Below, piece after piece: positions 48,571 through 60,946 of a stretch of 64,000 nucleotides of DNA. The stretch's first letter is position 1. The number at the start of each line of letters is the position of its first letter. This stretch comes from Siphonodentalium dalli (lineage: Eukaryota; Mollusca; Scaphopoda; Gadilida; Siphonodentaliidae). Where the stretch lies: positions 171,872,310 through 171,936,309 of the forward strand of contig CP136064.1 of NCBI GenBank assembly GCA_032622095.1. Reading direction: 5' to 3'. Under the pieces are notes generated by a model that saw only the letters and a list, made by a program, of their open reading frames with translations, ran no database searches and was not told the DNA's origin. A program made the position numbers and the translations under genes.

Positions 48571-49471
48571 AAATAAAAGGTCAGCAGACCACAGTGTCCC
48601 CCGACAACTATGTCAAGTCGATGCCGCTTTGTTAAAAAAATTTAAAAAAAATGTTGAAATTTTCTAAGTCGAAAAGGGTTAATAACTCCATAAAAAAATA
48701 TTAGCTATACAGATGTTGCAAATCACCAACATGTTAGGAACAATATCCCAAAGTTTCAAATCTCTACATTTAAAACTGTAGGATGAGTTGATTACACCAT
48801 GAAGGTACCCAATCTCATCCAAAAGGCAAAAATGTTCCAAATTTTCTAAGTCGAAAACCCCCGAAAAATATGGAAAAAATGATATTTTTTATTAGCTATA
48901 TAGATGTTGCAAACCACCAACATGTTAGGAACAATATCCCAGAGTTTCAAATCTCTACATTTAAAACTGTAGGAGGAGTTGATTACACCATGAAGGTACC
49001 CAATCTCATCCAAAAGGCAAAAATGTTCCAAATTTTCTAAGTCGAAAACCCCCCAAAAATATGGAAAAAATGATATTTTTGATTAGCTATATAGATGTTG
49101 CAAATCACCAACATGTTAGGAACAATATCCCAGAGTTTCAAATCTCTACATTTAAAACTGTAGGAGGAGTTGATTACACCATGAAGGTACCCAATCTCAT
49201 CCAAAAGGCAAAAATGTTCCAAATTTTCGAAGTCGAAAACCCCCCAAAAATATGGAAAAAATGATATTTTTGATTAGCTATATAGATGTTGCAAATCACC
49301 AACATGTTAGGAACAATATCCCAGAGTTTCAAATCTCTACGTTTAAAACTGTAGGAGGAGTTGATTACACCATGAAGGTACCCGATCTCGGACGCACGGA
49401 CGCACGGACACACGGACGGACGGACGGACGAGGGTCATTTCTATAGTCCTCCGACGGAAACGTCGGGGGAC
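48571..49471. repeat. Twin of the 26246-27146 tandem-unit element
   Basis: Same left AAATAAAAGGTCAGCAGACC / GTCCCCCGAC end, four units of about 190 bp, a GGACGG tract, and a right GTCGGGGGAC end. Same orientation and nearly the same length (901 bp). Confidence 0.87.
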
Positions 49472-51927
49472 AAAAACATCTGTGTTTCCGGTTACCCGAC
49501 CGACCTGCCGAACTTTTTTTCCCAAATTTCAACCCAAAACAAAAAATTCAACCCATTTTTTAATGCATGTAAATGGCATGTAAACACATCTATATCGTTA
49601 AATATATACTATATACTATGTTTACATTAAGCAGCAATAATTTTAGATGGAATTTTCAAAAACAATTTACTTCTATTAAAATACATGTCCATTTGTGGTT
49701 GCAGATGAATCCCAATCTCACCAATAAATCTGCAGTCTTTAAAACCTGCCTGTGGTAATCTTGTTTGTTCAACTCCCATGTCTTGTGGGAAGAAGTCTTA
49801 TCTGTTAGAGAGCAATATACATGTAGAAGACATTCTATATCAGAATTTAAAGTTCCTCTCCCCAGTCAATCAAGGATTCATAGTGTTCATGTATAGTTAC
49901 TAACTTACTAGTTTGTATACAGACAGTATAAAGATGACTGCATTTCTACCATATCAAACACCCTTCTGGGATGGGCACTAAAAAAGCACATGAAATTATC
50001 TACTGGTTTGTTTGGGTGTATCAAACTTACAAGCATGCATATGCCAGTGTGTACAAGGAACTTCAAAGTTGGGGCCAATTTGAATGCTGAGGTGTGGTAC
50101 CTCAGTCAAGGTGTGGCCTGTGGTACCATTTTCAGTGTGGTGTGGGACTTTATATTTCAGTGCAGTTGAGGAGTGTCTGAGGAACATTTACACCCTGTGC
50201 AATGTGTCTGAGGCGCATGTGAGATATGTGTCTTAGGTCCTGAGGTGTATGACCAAATATTTAAGTGAGGTTTGAATTAATATCATACAAGTTATGTTAT
50301 TATAAAGTAATAAAAAAGCCCTATTATGGTGTATGTCTTGGGCCTGTTGATATGTCAATATTGTGCTCTGAGGAAGATGTGCCATCACAATCTAAACTGA
50401 GAGAATAATTGCAAGAGAGCTGCATAATTGAGTGCCTGGGAGGCATTTGTTTGTTCACATTGACAATACTTATCATATTATTGTGTTACATTAACTGTTT
50501 ACTTGCAATATACATGGACACATTGGACAGCCTTAACACAAGTATAAAGAGTAAGCATTAATGTACTTCTTAACTGTTCGGGGGGAAAAATAAAAAAATA
50601 TTACCAAAAAAAAAAAAATCCCTACCTACCTACCTGGCACCGTAATAGGAAACAAATAAGTTTTTTTTTTAGGCCTTACTCTTCATCCGCAATTTGTCCA
50701 TTCTGGGCCAAATCTCGAGAAATTAACAAACTTCAAAAATCGATATCTGATCACTCTCAGCTTTGATGGGTGGGTTCCTCGACTCGAATCAAATATTTTT
50801 TACCCCCGAAGCCAAAGAAATAGTAATTTAGGAGTGTCTGATCGGATTGAGTAACTTTATGTTTAAACTGATATAATGTGTAGTCTTGTTTCCTAACTCC
50901 CAATCACCCCTCTATGGTTCAAAGATATTCACTATAGGTGATGTTTCCATCAGTTCAAATGTATCGCAACACAGCGACTATTTCAGTATGGCATACTTCA
51001 AGTTTATTCTATGATTTCACAAATTATTTTCAGATCTTGATCAGATGTGCCTTCCATCAGTAATACTGAACTAAATAGACCAAAATAGTATATAAAAATG
51101 TAATAAACCATTGTATTGCGTGTAATAGTTTCCTACATGTATATATCAAAATACATTTGGCTATATTAAGCACTATGTTATGTATATTTAATTTGCTTGT
51201 TAAATTGAATTTAAAGAATTCCTCCACGTTGATTTACTGGAATCTCCCACTACCCGCATAGACATGTGGCACATGCTAACTACTGATGACATGCAGACTC
51301 GAGGATAATTTTACCAAGCAGATAGTGTTACTGCACTTTGTCTATGATCGATTGAGGTTAAACTGCATGTCAACATAATTTTTATTCAGACTTGAGAATT
51401 TTTATTGTGGTGTTGCAAGGGGTCGTTTGTTGAATGGATACTAGTCGCATCCGATGATCCTTTATAGCATACTTCAGAAGCATTGCGTTGTGTCACTTAC
51501 AAGTGTGTCCTCATAGCCTACGACATATTAAGCCAAAAAAAATCCAAAAAATGCCGAAGATCTTGTGTTGTAGACCAAGTCATGTGTTTGACCTCAAATG
51601 ATGATCACTGGTCGGTGCGGTCACATGATACAACATGTGACAATGATGTAGCGATAGGGGAATTCCCATTACTATCAAAACAAAGCAACCTTATTGTTTG
51701 CCAGCTTATCTGTGTATACATGTGTATATGGCTATGTGCATATATTATCAACATCTTTCTGCATCTTTGTATCAATTACGCATAAAAATATAGCATCACA
51801 AAAGAGTGCGCTTACGTCGATATAAACATTGACCGTGGTTAGTTTGAACATCCATTTATGACACTTTTTGATCATGTTTGTTATATATTACTAAATAAAA
51901 TTGAATTGAATTGGAGGGATATAAATA
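49472..51927. other. Intergenic or upstream sequence, no gene seen
   Basis: AT-rich, with only short chance ORFs. Homopolymer and CTACCTACCTACC runs lie near 50600-50670. No recognised protein or RNA. Confidence 0.4.
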
Positions 51928-52316
51928 CATGTACACAAACTTTTGATACACATGCTTTATATATACCTATCAAAGTCATAGCAATTTCCGGTTTTAAAAA
52001 GTAATCACACATATAGACGCTCTATATTTGCACCATATTCAGGAATATACTTAAAAAGGAACGCTCTTTATTGAGTCGTGGTGAAGGAAAGTGGGAACAA
52101 GTTTTAGAATACTGGTAGTTGTCATTGTGAATATTTACTAATTACATCAATACATGTACATGTACATGTAAATACATGTACATGAACTTTCGATAAACAT
52201 GCTTTATACACCTGTCAAAGTAATTGTAATTTCCGGTTTATTAAACGCTCTTTATTCACACCATAGTAGGAATACGCTTGATAGGAAATGCTCTTTATCG
52301 AGTCATGGTGATACTC
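51928..52316. repeat. Diverged tandem duplication, about 245 bp spacing
   Basis: 51931-52095 and 52176-52316 share CATGCTTTATA, TCAAAGT.AT..CAATTTCCGGTT and CTCTTTAT.GAGTC.TGGTGA in order. Confidence 0.65.
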
Positions 52317-52793
52317 ACAACTGGGCGCTCCGGCAAATTTATACTCTTTACCGGAGTTGACGTTTTTCTTGGGATGGCATTCTCGTTGGTGGTCAGTTTG
52401 TTAATGTGGGTATTCACGTTATGCTCAAAACAACTTTTATAACAACAACGGAATAAATTCTGGACCATTTCGTCGGCGACCACTTAAATAGTTTCTGATT
52501 TCGTGCCAAATGTCACATAACGAACATCGTTTGGAAATGAATGTAGAATTATACCCAATTGAGTGTCACTATACTGGCCACAGACGAAAACACTGCATTT
52601 ATTTGGCATTGTCACGAACGAATGAACGAAAAATGATTATGAATATATTTTTTATTTATTGGGATTTGACCCGAAAGGATTTGGAAGGGGCGGAACCCCT
52701 CCCGTACAAGTTGTACAACACACTTGACATTTTGATAAGGATCATGAAATGGTGTGACATTTGCATGAAATGATGAAAATGTTCTAGACAAAA

Positions 52794-53276
52794 TTATGTT
52801 TTTTTTTCTTTCTTTCTTTTCTTTTTCTTGTTTGTTTTGCTGTTGTTGTTGCTTCTCTCTGAGACATAGCCACTATCAGTTCTTTTTTGTTCTTCTGATA
52901 TTTTCTGAATTCCATCGAATTTTGTCTGTGCTGTGGCCATTTCCTTCTGTGTAGCTCTTATTAGTTCCCATATCTGGCCTGTGGAGACGGTGGAGCTGCT
53001 ACTGGTGTTGGTAGACACCGGCCTGCTGTTATACTCCGGAGCAAAGGAGGATGCTGATGAGTCCGTGTCCATTGTTACAGGGAGTGACTGGGATACATCA
53101 GTCTCCTCCTGTGGTGGCGGGTTATTGACAGGATCAGGATCCCCGATGGAGAGGTGGTCTTCACCGGAGACGAAATGGGGAGGAGCTGGGCGTCTCTCAG
53201 CTCTCCCTCGTCTCCATTTGGCCCACCCGTCGGTGTCTCTGCATCGTCTTGAGGGGGTCTTCTTCTGGGTTGTCAT
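52794..53276 (-). CDS. Unrecognised ORF, 160 residues, Lys-rich C-terminus
   Basis: I do not recognise this protein. It starts MTTQKKTPSRRCRD, then a Pro/Ser/Thr-rich acidic middle, a possible helix (GQIWELIRATQKEMATAQTK), and a Ser/Asn then poly-Lys tail. Composition and the helix are vaguely like an ORF1/gag-type nucleic-acid-binding protein of a mobile element, but no partner ORF follows. The G+C content is clearly above its surroundings, which suggests real or formerly real coding sequence. It could also be the first exon of a host gene reading left. Confidence 0.3.
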   Translation of the reverse strand: MTTQKKTPSRRCRDTDGWAKWRRGRAERRPAPPHFVSGEDHLSIGDPDPVNNPPPQEETDVSQSLPVTMDTDSSASSFAPEYNSRPVSTNTSSSSTVSTGQIWELIRATQKEMATAQTKFDGIQKISEEQKRTDSGYVSERSNNNSKTNKKKKRKKEKKT

Positions 53277-54727
53277 GGTTCGTACAGGCCACGGCCGGTA
53301 GAGGGTTCTACCAGGTTGACCTGGAACTTCAAAACCACATCCAGTCTACCCATATTAGCATGGAGAGTCCAGCTAATACAATGGGCAGACTGGAAACTGC
53401 TCAGCACGCTGTGGGCTTGGTTGGAGATTAAATCACCCATGGTCAGCCAAGTCAAACAAAAAAATCAATGTACACTCTAGGTATTAGCGAGGAGCTATCG
53501 CTAGCACGTCCAACCCCTTGAATGACCAGAGTGTGAATGATTGTGAATATACGGGAAACTCGGGGCATATATATGGAAAATTAAAACAACATCATGAACA
53601 TGCACCCGAACAGAGTTCACATGTTTTATTAGCTTTATTTTTGACACAACAGTGTTATCTACCCCCGCTCAATCGGCCTTCTTATATTTTTGTCAAAACA
53701 ATAACTTTCCAAACAGCACTGATGACAAATCACAAGTGAAGATAAATCACAAGTGAAGACAAATTCACCACATATACACAATGTTATTGACATGCCCCGC
53801 AGTAATTCCATTACACTCACGCGCTCATGTCGATTCCGCACTTTACATCGCCACTCATTTGACGTCATAAAGGTAGACACAAAATAAATCACACAATTAA
53901 CTCCAACTCCGATTCATTGTTTTAATTAGTCTACTCATTTGACGTCATATGAGGATTTGCGACGGACATAGCCGACAACCGGTATGGGTATTATTATTTA
54001 TTTTATTTATAATACAATTGTTATGGGACTTGGATCATTGTGATCATAATAGGGGTGGCTTCCTGATAATGTTTTGTTGTATTCATTAGGATAGCAATAC
54101 TTTAAATACTCCCTACCGAACGCCAACAATTCTCAGTGCGCAGCATTACAAACCAACAGAGACAAAGAGAGACTTCCGCAAACGTGTTCGTTGATACTAA
54201 CGATGCGATATGGGCGGGTGACGTGCCCCCACCCCTAATAATGAGATAATCCTGACGATCATGTGTGCAAAGTCACGTCATGGATACACAACTTACTGTA
54301 ACTGGATGCGACCACTTTTACAGCCAGGGAAATAAAACAGAGGCACCCAGAGCACCAACATTGGTCAGTACAATAGGCTCAGTAGCCAGTAGGTTTATTG
54401 CATTTTGAATTAAAACTGAAAACCGAACCAAACCACGTTTTTTTTAAAAATAAAACCGAAACCGACCACTGCTAGGTACACCGACTGATCAGGAGCCGAT
54501 ACAAATGGCTGTCCCGTGTACAACAATGTGCGCACGTTAACTTAAACTCAAAGATCCCACAAGTTAAAGCCACATATTCGGCAAAAAATCCTGGACAAAT
54601 TGGGTGGATCTATTCAATCCCTTTGCAAGAGTCAACATAATAAAGTTAGTGAACAATAGATAGATTATTAGATACATGTAGCCTGTAGTGTAGTCATGTG
54701 GTAGTGAAGACAGTACATGTATGGATT
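53277..54727. other. No gene recognised
   Basis: Mixed sequence with repeated CACTCATTTGACGTCATA words near 53850-53950 and no supported gene. Short ORFs lack family features. Confidence 0.35.
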
Positions 54728-54892
54728 CTAGACGTTTCGCACCATGGTCGTTTCATACCTGGACGTTTCGTACCATCTGGTCGTTTCGTACCATAATTTT
54801 TGGTCGTTTCGTACCGCATTGTTTGGTCGTTTCGTACCATGTAGGAAATCGTTTGGTTGTTTCGTACCGTGTGTTGTACCATGTTGGGAATG
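54728..54892. repeat. GGTCGTTTCGTACCA tandem repeats, left block
   Basis: About six copies of GGTCGTTTCGTACC at irregular 15-30 bp spacing. The right block at 59163-59312 is the inverse, with the units in mirrored order. Confidence 0.85.
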
Positions 54893-54996
54893 GGGGGAAA
54901 ACAGTGTTAATTACATACTTGATTCTTTATTTTAAAATAACAATAACATATTAACAACATTATTTTATACAACAATATGGGACATGATTGTAACAA

Positions 54997-55319
54997 TTAA
55001 CATTCAGCCGACTCGACAACGGCAGCAACTGCTGGCGCAAACACTTTTGCACACGCCTTCAAAAGTCCACTAGTAGAGATGCCGCCGTTTTCATAATTGT
55101 TCCACAAACAGAAGAGCTTTGTTCTTATATTGGATGCATCTATGCCATCCCTCAGTGTCATTGTTGGTTCTGATGGAGCGCCGTAAACGCACCACGATTC
55201 CATTGGTAGGCATCGGGAGTCCAGCCACTGTGTCTCCCCATACTCGCAGATCAACGGCATGTTGCCAATTTTGGCTGTGTCGGGTGGTCTCGCATCCTCA
55301 CAAATGCTGGTCGGGTGTG
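54997..55319 (-). CDS. Unrecognised ORF fragment
   Basis: Open from about 55319, with ATG at 55260. It has a Cys-containing first half (ICEYGETQWLDSRC), then LRDGIDASNIRTKLFCLWNN and an Ala/Val-rich end AKVFAPAVAAVVESAEC before the stop. G+C is higher than its flanks. It lies just inside the inverted GTACGAAACGACC blocks and may belong to that element. No function assigned. Confidence 0.25.
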
Positions 55320-55760
55320 CTCGGCTGGCAGGAGCGGCAAAGAACCTCTCTAGAACAGTCTATACAATTATCGTCGGAGAGAAAATCAGACATGATTGTG
55401 AGATGAATGATGAAATGATGGGGGATCTCATGTTACTTATAGGATTCCAACAAAAACAACGCACGAAGAGGTGTGATCAAGAAGGCAGGTGGTAATTAGT
55501 GGTAATCAGTAAGAGCTCACCTCTTGTTTATACAGATGCCATTCTTGAAACCAGCGTGATTAGTATTAACACTTGTTGTAAAAACATCTCATAAGATCTT
55601 TCGCCACAATCAATAATATGAATAATATTGTCAGCGTGATTATTATTCACGCTCGATGTAAGCAAATCTCATAAGATCTTTCGCCGCATTCCAAAACATG
55701 ACTAATTATACATTATATTTTCGAGAAAATAGCAGGCCATTCTAACTGTATGTATAGGTT

Positions 55761-55853
55761 ATAACCCCCTTGGTTATCTGTACAAGAAATATAGACCAAG
55801 GCCGCAAAGCGGCCTTGGTCTATATTTCTTATACAGATACCCAAGGGGGTTAT
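55761..55853. repeat. 93 bp near-perfect palindrome
   Basis: ATAACCCCCTTGG.. and ATATAGACCAAGGCCGC pair with GCGGCCTTGGTCTATAT.. and CCAAGGGGGTTAT, with almost no loop. Adjacent sequence (CGGTTCACACCCCAAGGCTA) is inverted in diverged form near 58965-58992. Confidence 0.8.
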
Positions 55854-56404
55854 GACATATTTATAAAACGGTTCACACCCCAAGGCTAACACAATTGAGC
55901 CACATTCTATTCGACGATTACCTATCAATTACCATTCAATCAAAAGTTAATTGAATGGATTGTGGTGTTCCATATTCCTGTTAAATAATTAGTCAAATGC
56001 TGGTTGACAATCCGACCACTTGCGTCTGCATTATATATATCAGCATTGATAAACCATTTTGTGTCCGGATTTGTGAACGTTTTATACTGATAACGTTTTT
56101 CTTGATAAAACAGATTCTTCCTTGTGACAATAAACTGTTTCAACTGTTTAAGTTATTTTTTGCCTTGTTGTCATAATGGAATTATCGTTCAGAACACAGG
56201 AGACAATGTGCCGGTAGTGTTCGGACTCCGAAGTGAAACTATTCCACATTGCATGAAGTTTGTGTGATGAAATATCACCGGCATTCATAACAAAAGACGT
56301 AAGCAAACCTGTGTATAGTGCCTGTATTTTCCGCGCACATGCATGTATATGCGAACAGTTTGTGAAATTTTCTCAATGTATCATTCTAGAGATCATTACG
56401 TGAT

Positions 56405-57302
56405 TATTGTCGATTTATTTGATTTAAATCAAGATTGTTTTTATTTAAATCGATTTATTTGATTTTTTTTACTAAATGTTATGAAAATATGTAATTGTAC
56501 AATTTCTCTGATAAATGAAGGTTCTGAAAGGTGTTGCTTATTATATCCAAGGCTGGATTCATCATAATTCTGTGATTTTTTAAATTATTTTTTGTATACC
56601 AATGAAACACACATATATCATGACAGTATAGATATAGCGACCATGTGCTTTATGCATACACTATTACACTTGGGTCCATGTGGGTTCCAATGTTGTGATA
56701 TCTGGAAAGGTAGACCTGTGCTTAAACTTTTACAAATAAATTTAGTCAATTTTAGATGAAAACTGAATATTTTATCAATCACGTTTGCTCTCAGTGACTT
56801 GAGGACATACGGTAATCACACTATATATCAAGTATAGGCACTAGACAGCTAGAGTAGTTATATGGCAGAGTATATGGTAGAGCTATACTCAGTTAGCATT
56901 TACATGTACGGCAATGAGAAAATGGGGAAAGAAAATTAAACAGTGTATAGTGAGGCGTGCTGAATCTGAGACTCTTGAGTGTATAGTTACAAACAATACG
57001 AACAATGTTATAAAGCGGAACAGGCCATTGCTGGAACAGTAAATACGGTACCATGAGCACTGTAGTTTCTATATGGTTGATAATTACTGTACAGTTTCAT
57101 ATCTATTATCCAATTTGTATATTGTTTAATCATACTCATGTTTTAGTTTACAGAAAACCTGTTAGATATTACATTTCTTGACTTTTTATCATCATTTGAA
57201 AAAATTTGATTTAAATCAATGATTTTTTTTGAAAAAAATCATTGATTTAAATCTTTATTTAAATCAATGATTTAAATCGCTTGATTTAAATCGGCCAACC
57301 CT
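56405..57302. mobile_element. hAT-like remnant with TTTAAAT-rich end
   Basis: The right end GGCCAACCCTG (57292) is the inverse of CAGGGTTGGCC, a usual hAT terminus. GATTTAAATCAATGATTT subterminal repeats occur at both 56405-56470 and 57200-57290. The left terminus is missing. Confidence 0.5.
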
Positions 57303-57322
57303 GCTGCCGATAAACCAAAACA

Positions 57323-58693
57323 TACTGTTATGCCCTAAGTAAATGACCCATTAACTGCAGTTATAATCCGTTTACAACTGGGGTTAAACCGTAACCGCAC
57401 CGCAGTTATTTGCCGTAACTGCGGTGGCATTGCAGTTACATGCGGTTAGGTTACCACAGTTAATAACCCTTAACTGCGGTTACACCGCACGTAAACGTTA
57501 ACCTTCTGGTATTTGAATATTTAATGGGAAAGAGAGGGGTAACTTCATAATCGACCAGGAGTTGATTGTATGTTTTTGTTATCACCATCGGTACTCAACA
57601 CGATATATTTTATGTTTTAATCCCGACTTGTTGAAAATTGTATAATTTTGACGTATATGTTCTAGTATACGTCCGTTGTTCGGCTTCAGAACAAATACAT
57701 GCTTATGTTTGAAGCAAAGTAGAGTGCTGAATTTAATACTAGTAATAGTACATACGCAATTCACGAATCTAGCTGGCGTGTCACGTTTGTAGTTAATTAT
57801 GATTATATAGCAACAAATGCAAGATCGGAAAACTTAAATATCAGTTTCCGATATCCGAATAATGCCCGACGTTTGTAGAGTGCGGTTGTTCCGTTTAAAC
57901 GCATTTTTGTTTCCCTCACTTTACATTTATGATGCATGTTTGGGACTCTAACCCCCACTTTATATTATTATATAATTATCCACTCGAATCCGTTTGAAAT
58001 TCAGTGGCCATTTGATCCGTTTGAATGCGTTTTTTCCGTTTTGCGGTTGTTCCATTTTAAACGTGTTTCCTTACATTGAAAGTGACCGGCACTCATCAGC
58101 TAAATTGTCGAATAATTATATTTATATATAATTATATAAATATTTATTTTATCGATGGTTAAAGTCGAAAATGGGACGTAAGAATTCCGATTACCCGTCG
58201 GGGTTAGCCCAACTGTTATTTTCACCAAAAGGCTACTATAAAGTATACAACATTATTACGGTATAAAAAGAAATCCAAAAATAAATAAAACACACAAAAA
58301 CACTTATTTTTTCACACCATACATCACAATCTTCCGTTTACCCAAAACATAAAATATTGGTATATGAATGTCTGTTCTATTTATCCAAAATAAATAGAAG
58401 ATCCACAACAAAAAATATTGATATTGAAAGGGACACTGCCATGTTATTTGTGCTAACTTGTCTAACGAGCATGGCAACTAAAACATGACACGCCATATAC
58501 GCCATATGGTATCTGTTCCATTAAGAGCTACATATACCGGTTTAACCGCGACGTATCCGTTTTAACCGCACAATTTATTCGGTTCTCTTGCGTTTTAAAC
58601 GCATCTTATAACCGCGGTTAGGTTAAAACGGAACGCAGTTAAACTGGGGTGCCACTTCAGTTAGATGGGCCATTTACTTAGGGCATAACAGTA
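57323..58693. mobile_element. 1.37 kb non-autonomous DNA element, TACTGTTATGCCC ends
   Basis: TACTGTTATGCCCTAAGTAA at the left matches the inverse at the right (..TTACTTAGGGCATAACAGTA). Inside, both flanks are rich in AACCGC/GCGGTT words in inverted layout. Terminal words resemble the TACAGTAATGCCCTAAATAA foldback MITEs, so the two may share a transposase source. Confidence 0.8.
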
Positions 58694-59162
58694 TTCAACC
58701 GAAAGTGTTGGGCCCCCACCCATGCAGACCACCCCTATATGTCCGCTAATAATGGAATGATCCGTGTTTTAACTTCCTGAGTGACTGGTGCGACATTATC
58801 ATGGCGCATTGTTAGAATTTCACACCTACCGCTCCGAGCTCCTTTCAACTTACTATCAAATTAATGTCAATTTCTGTGTGATATTTAGCTCCAGCCTGTA
58901 TTTTGGCCCTGTTGAAATACAGATTCATACAAGAAATATTGTTCATGAATTGGAGCAATTTGATTGGCCGAGGGGTGTGAACCGGTTTATCTGTATCCGT
59001 ATTGGTATGCGCGCAGGATCCGTTCGGATGTATAAGCGCGTGGGATGGGACTCAGACTCAGTAAACCGACTACCACAGGCCCCTGCCCCGCTGGCACTGT
59101 GGAGGATATACTCCTCGAAATCTCATTTATAAATATAAAATACTGTGTTTTCCACATTTCCA

Positions 59163-59312
59163 ACACATGGTACGAAACGACCAATTGATTTCCTACATGG
59201 TACGAAACGACCAAACAATGCGGTACGAAACTACCAAAAATTATGGTACGAAACGACCAGATGGTACGAAACGTCCAGGGACGAAACGACCACGGTACGA
59301 AACGTCCTGTAG
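59163..59312. repeat. GTACGAAACGACC tandem repeats, right block
   Basis: About seven copies of GGTACGAAACGACC, inverse to the block at 54728-54892. Together they bound a 4.6 kb segment. Confidence 0.85.
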
Positions 59313-60083
59313 GCTGTACCCACATCATGGCACATGTACACATCCAGTTCCCGGTTTCCCAGTGTCGCCGTCAGTGAAGGCAACTCACAGGTTTCACAAC
59401 TGCCCAACTGGTTTAACTGCGACGTACCCACTCAAGGTACTGAGACTGAGTGTGGAATATATATAATATACTATAAGTAAATTTAGTATATACAAAATAC
59501 AAATTCTATATTCAATTTATACAAATTGTAAACAAACAAATTGACCCATGATTGTAGCCTTTCTTCACCTTTATGCGGAACGAATCATTCCCTCAACTGA
59601 TTGTCACGATCAACGATAGAACACACAACGCGATAGATTATATTAAGATAATGAATACGGTTTCAAAATTTGACTTTTCTTTGTGTTCTTTCATAAAAAA
59701 TTTCAGCCTAACCCGGAAATGAATTGCCTGTGGTAAGTTAAAAAGAGATCCCGTTAAAAAGTATAACATAGGAAACGGTCCAAATTGTTAATGGAAACAT
59801 ATTATTTGTTTTCGTTGTATACCAACATTTGAAACAATGATATGAATGTAAATGTGATTATATATATTTAACAAAAACATAATATAACAAATCTATATAA
59901 AAAAAATTTGGAATATTCATACAATTTATTATTCAAATTATTCGTTTCACTTCGGTGCCATTTCGTATTTTGGTTACCATAATGGCGCGAAATAGCCACG
60001 AAATAAGTTATGGATTTCGTTCATTTTGATTTTAAAGACTTCGTTGTTCAGCCAATGTATGCCAATTATATAGGAATACAGGA
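59313..60083. other. No gene recognised
   Basis: AT-rich; nothing seen. Confidence 0.4.
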
Positions 60084-60149
60084 GAAGTCGGCCCCGCGCG
60101 AAGTCGGCCCCATACGAAGACGGCCCCACGCGAAGTCGGCCCCAGAGAA
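60084..60149. repeat. Short tandem repeat GAAGTCGGCCCCA
   Basis: Five copies of about 12-15 bp with small variation (GAAGACGGCCCCA once). Confidence 0.9.
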
Positions 60150-60860
60150 GTCGGCCCCATATTTATTATTTAAAATCATTTAATATTTATTTTATATTAT
60201 AATCACTAATCAGGTCGGGCACAGGTGCCAAATGAGCTAAATAGCTCATAGCTAAATCGAGCTAAATTTTTAATGTGATTTAAGTCCATTTCCTCAGTTC
60301 AACACATGCATCAAATTATCGCATTGCGAATTTACATTCAATAGTTAGACCCCATGTCAAGCTTCTCAGAAACTCCTTGAGTACAAGTAATTAAAACAGC
60401 AGTGGCGTGATCAAAGGCAATTTGATTAACACTTTTAGGAGAATGATTAAACTTCTTTTTGAACATACAAATTGTGTTTATAAAACTGCCGCTTCTGCAT
60501 ATTAATTTACCTGGAATATATTTCTGAAGGTTAAGGACACAATTAAGGTTACAATGTCTTGTCCGACTGGATAAACCATGAGCATAGACTTACGATATAT
60601 ATCATTTGCCTAACGTACACTGATCTGCCATTAACATGATTAACTCATTGAGTTAAAACGTCCAAAAGGAATTTGGAGGACCGTATTTTCTGGAAACAGG
60701 ATACTTTGTGCACATTTTTGTCAAAATCAAGAACGCCATTTTTTCTCGTGATTTTCCTGAGTTAGAAATGTCGAGCCATTTGTCTCAATAACATTCATAC
60801 AATCTATCTGTAACAATGGCATTTTTAATAAAAGACTCTTGTAATGCAATCATGTGGGTC
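60150..60860. other. No gene recognised
   Basis: AT-rich flank of the following retrotransposon; nothing seen. Confidence 0.4.
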
Positions 60861-60946
60861 TAGTTAGTAGGGGGTTCGTCCGGTGACCAGTCAACATTCC
60901 CACTGCCTATATAACATCACCACCGTGAAATCAAAAATTTGAATAA

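Noticed and set aside
54694-54954. Tyr/Val/Ser-rich ORFs over GTTTCGTACC repeats (also 58987-59466)
   Set aside because: Derived from the short tandem word on both strands.
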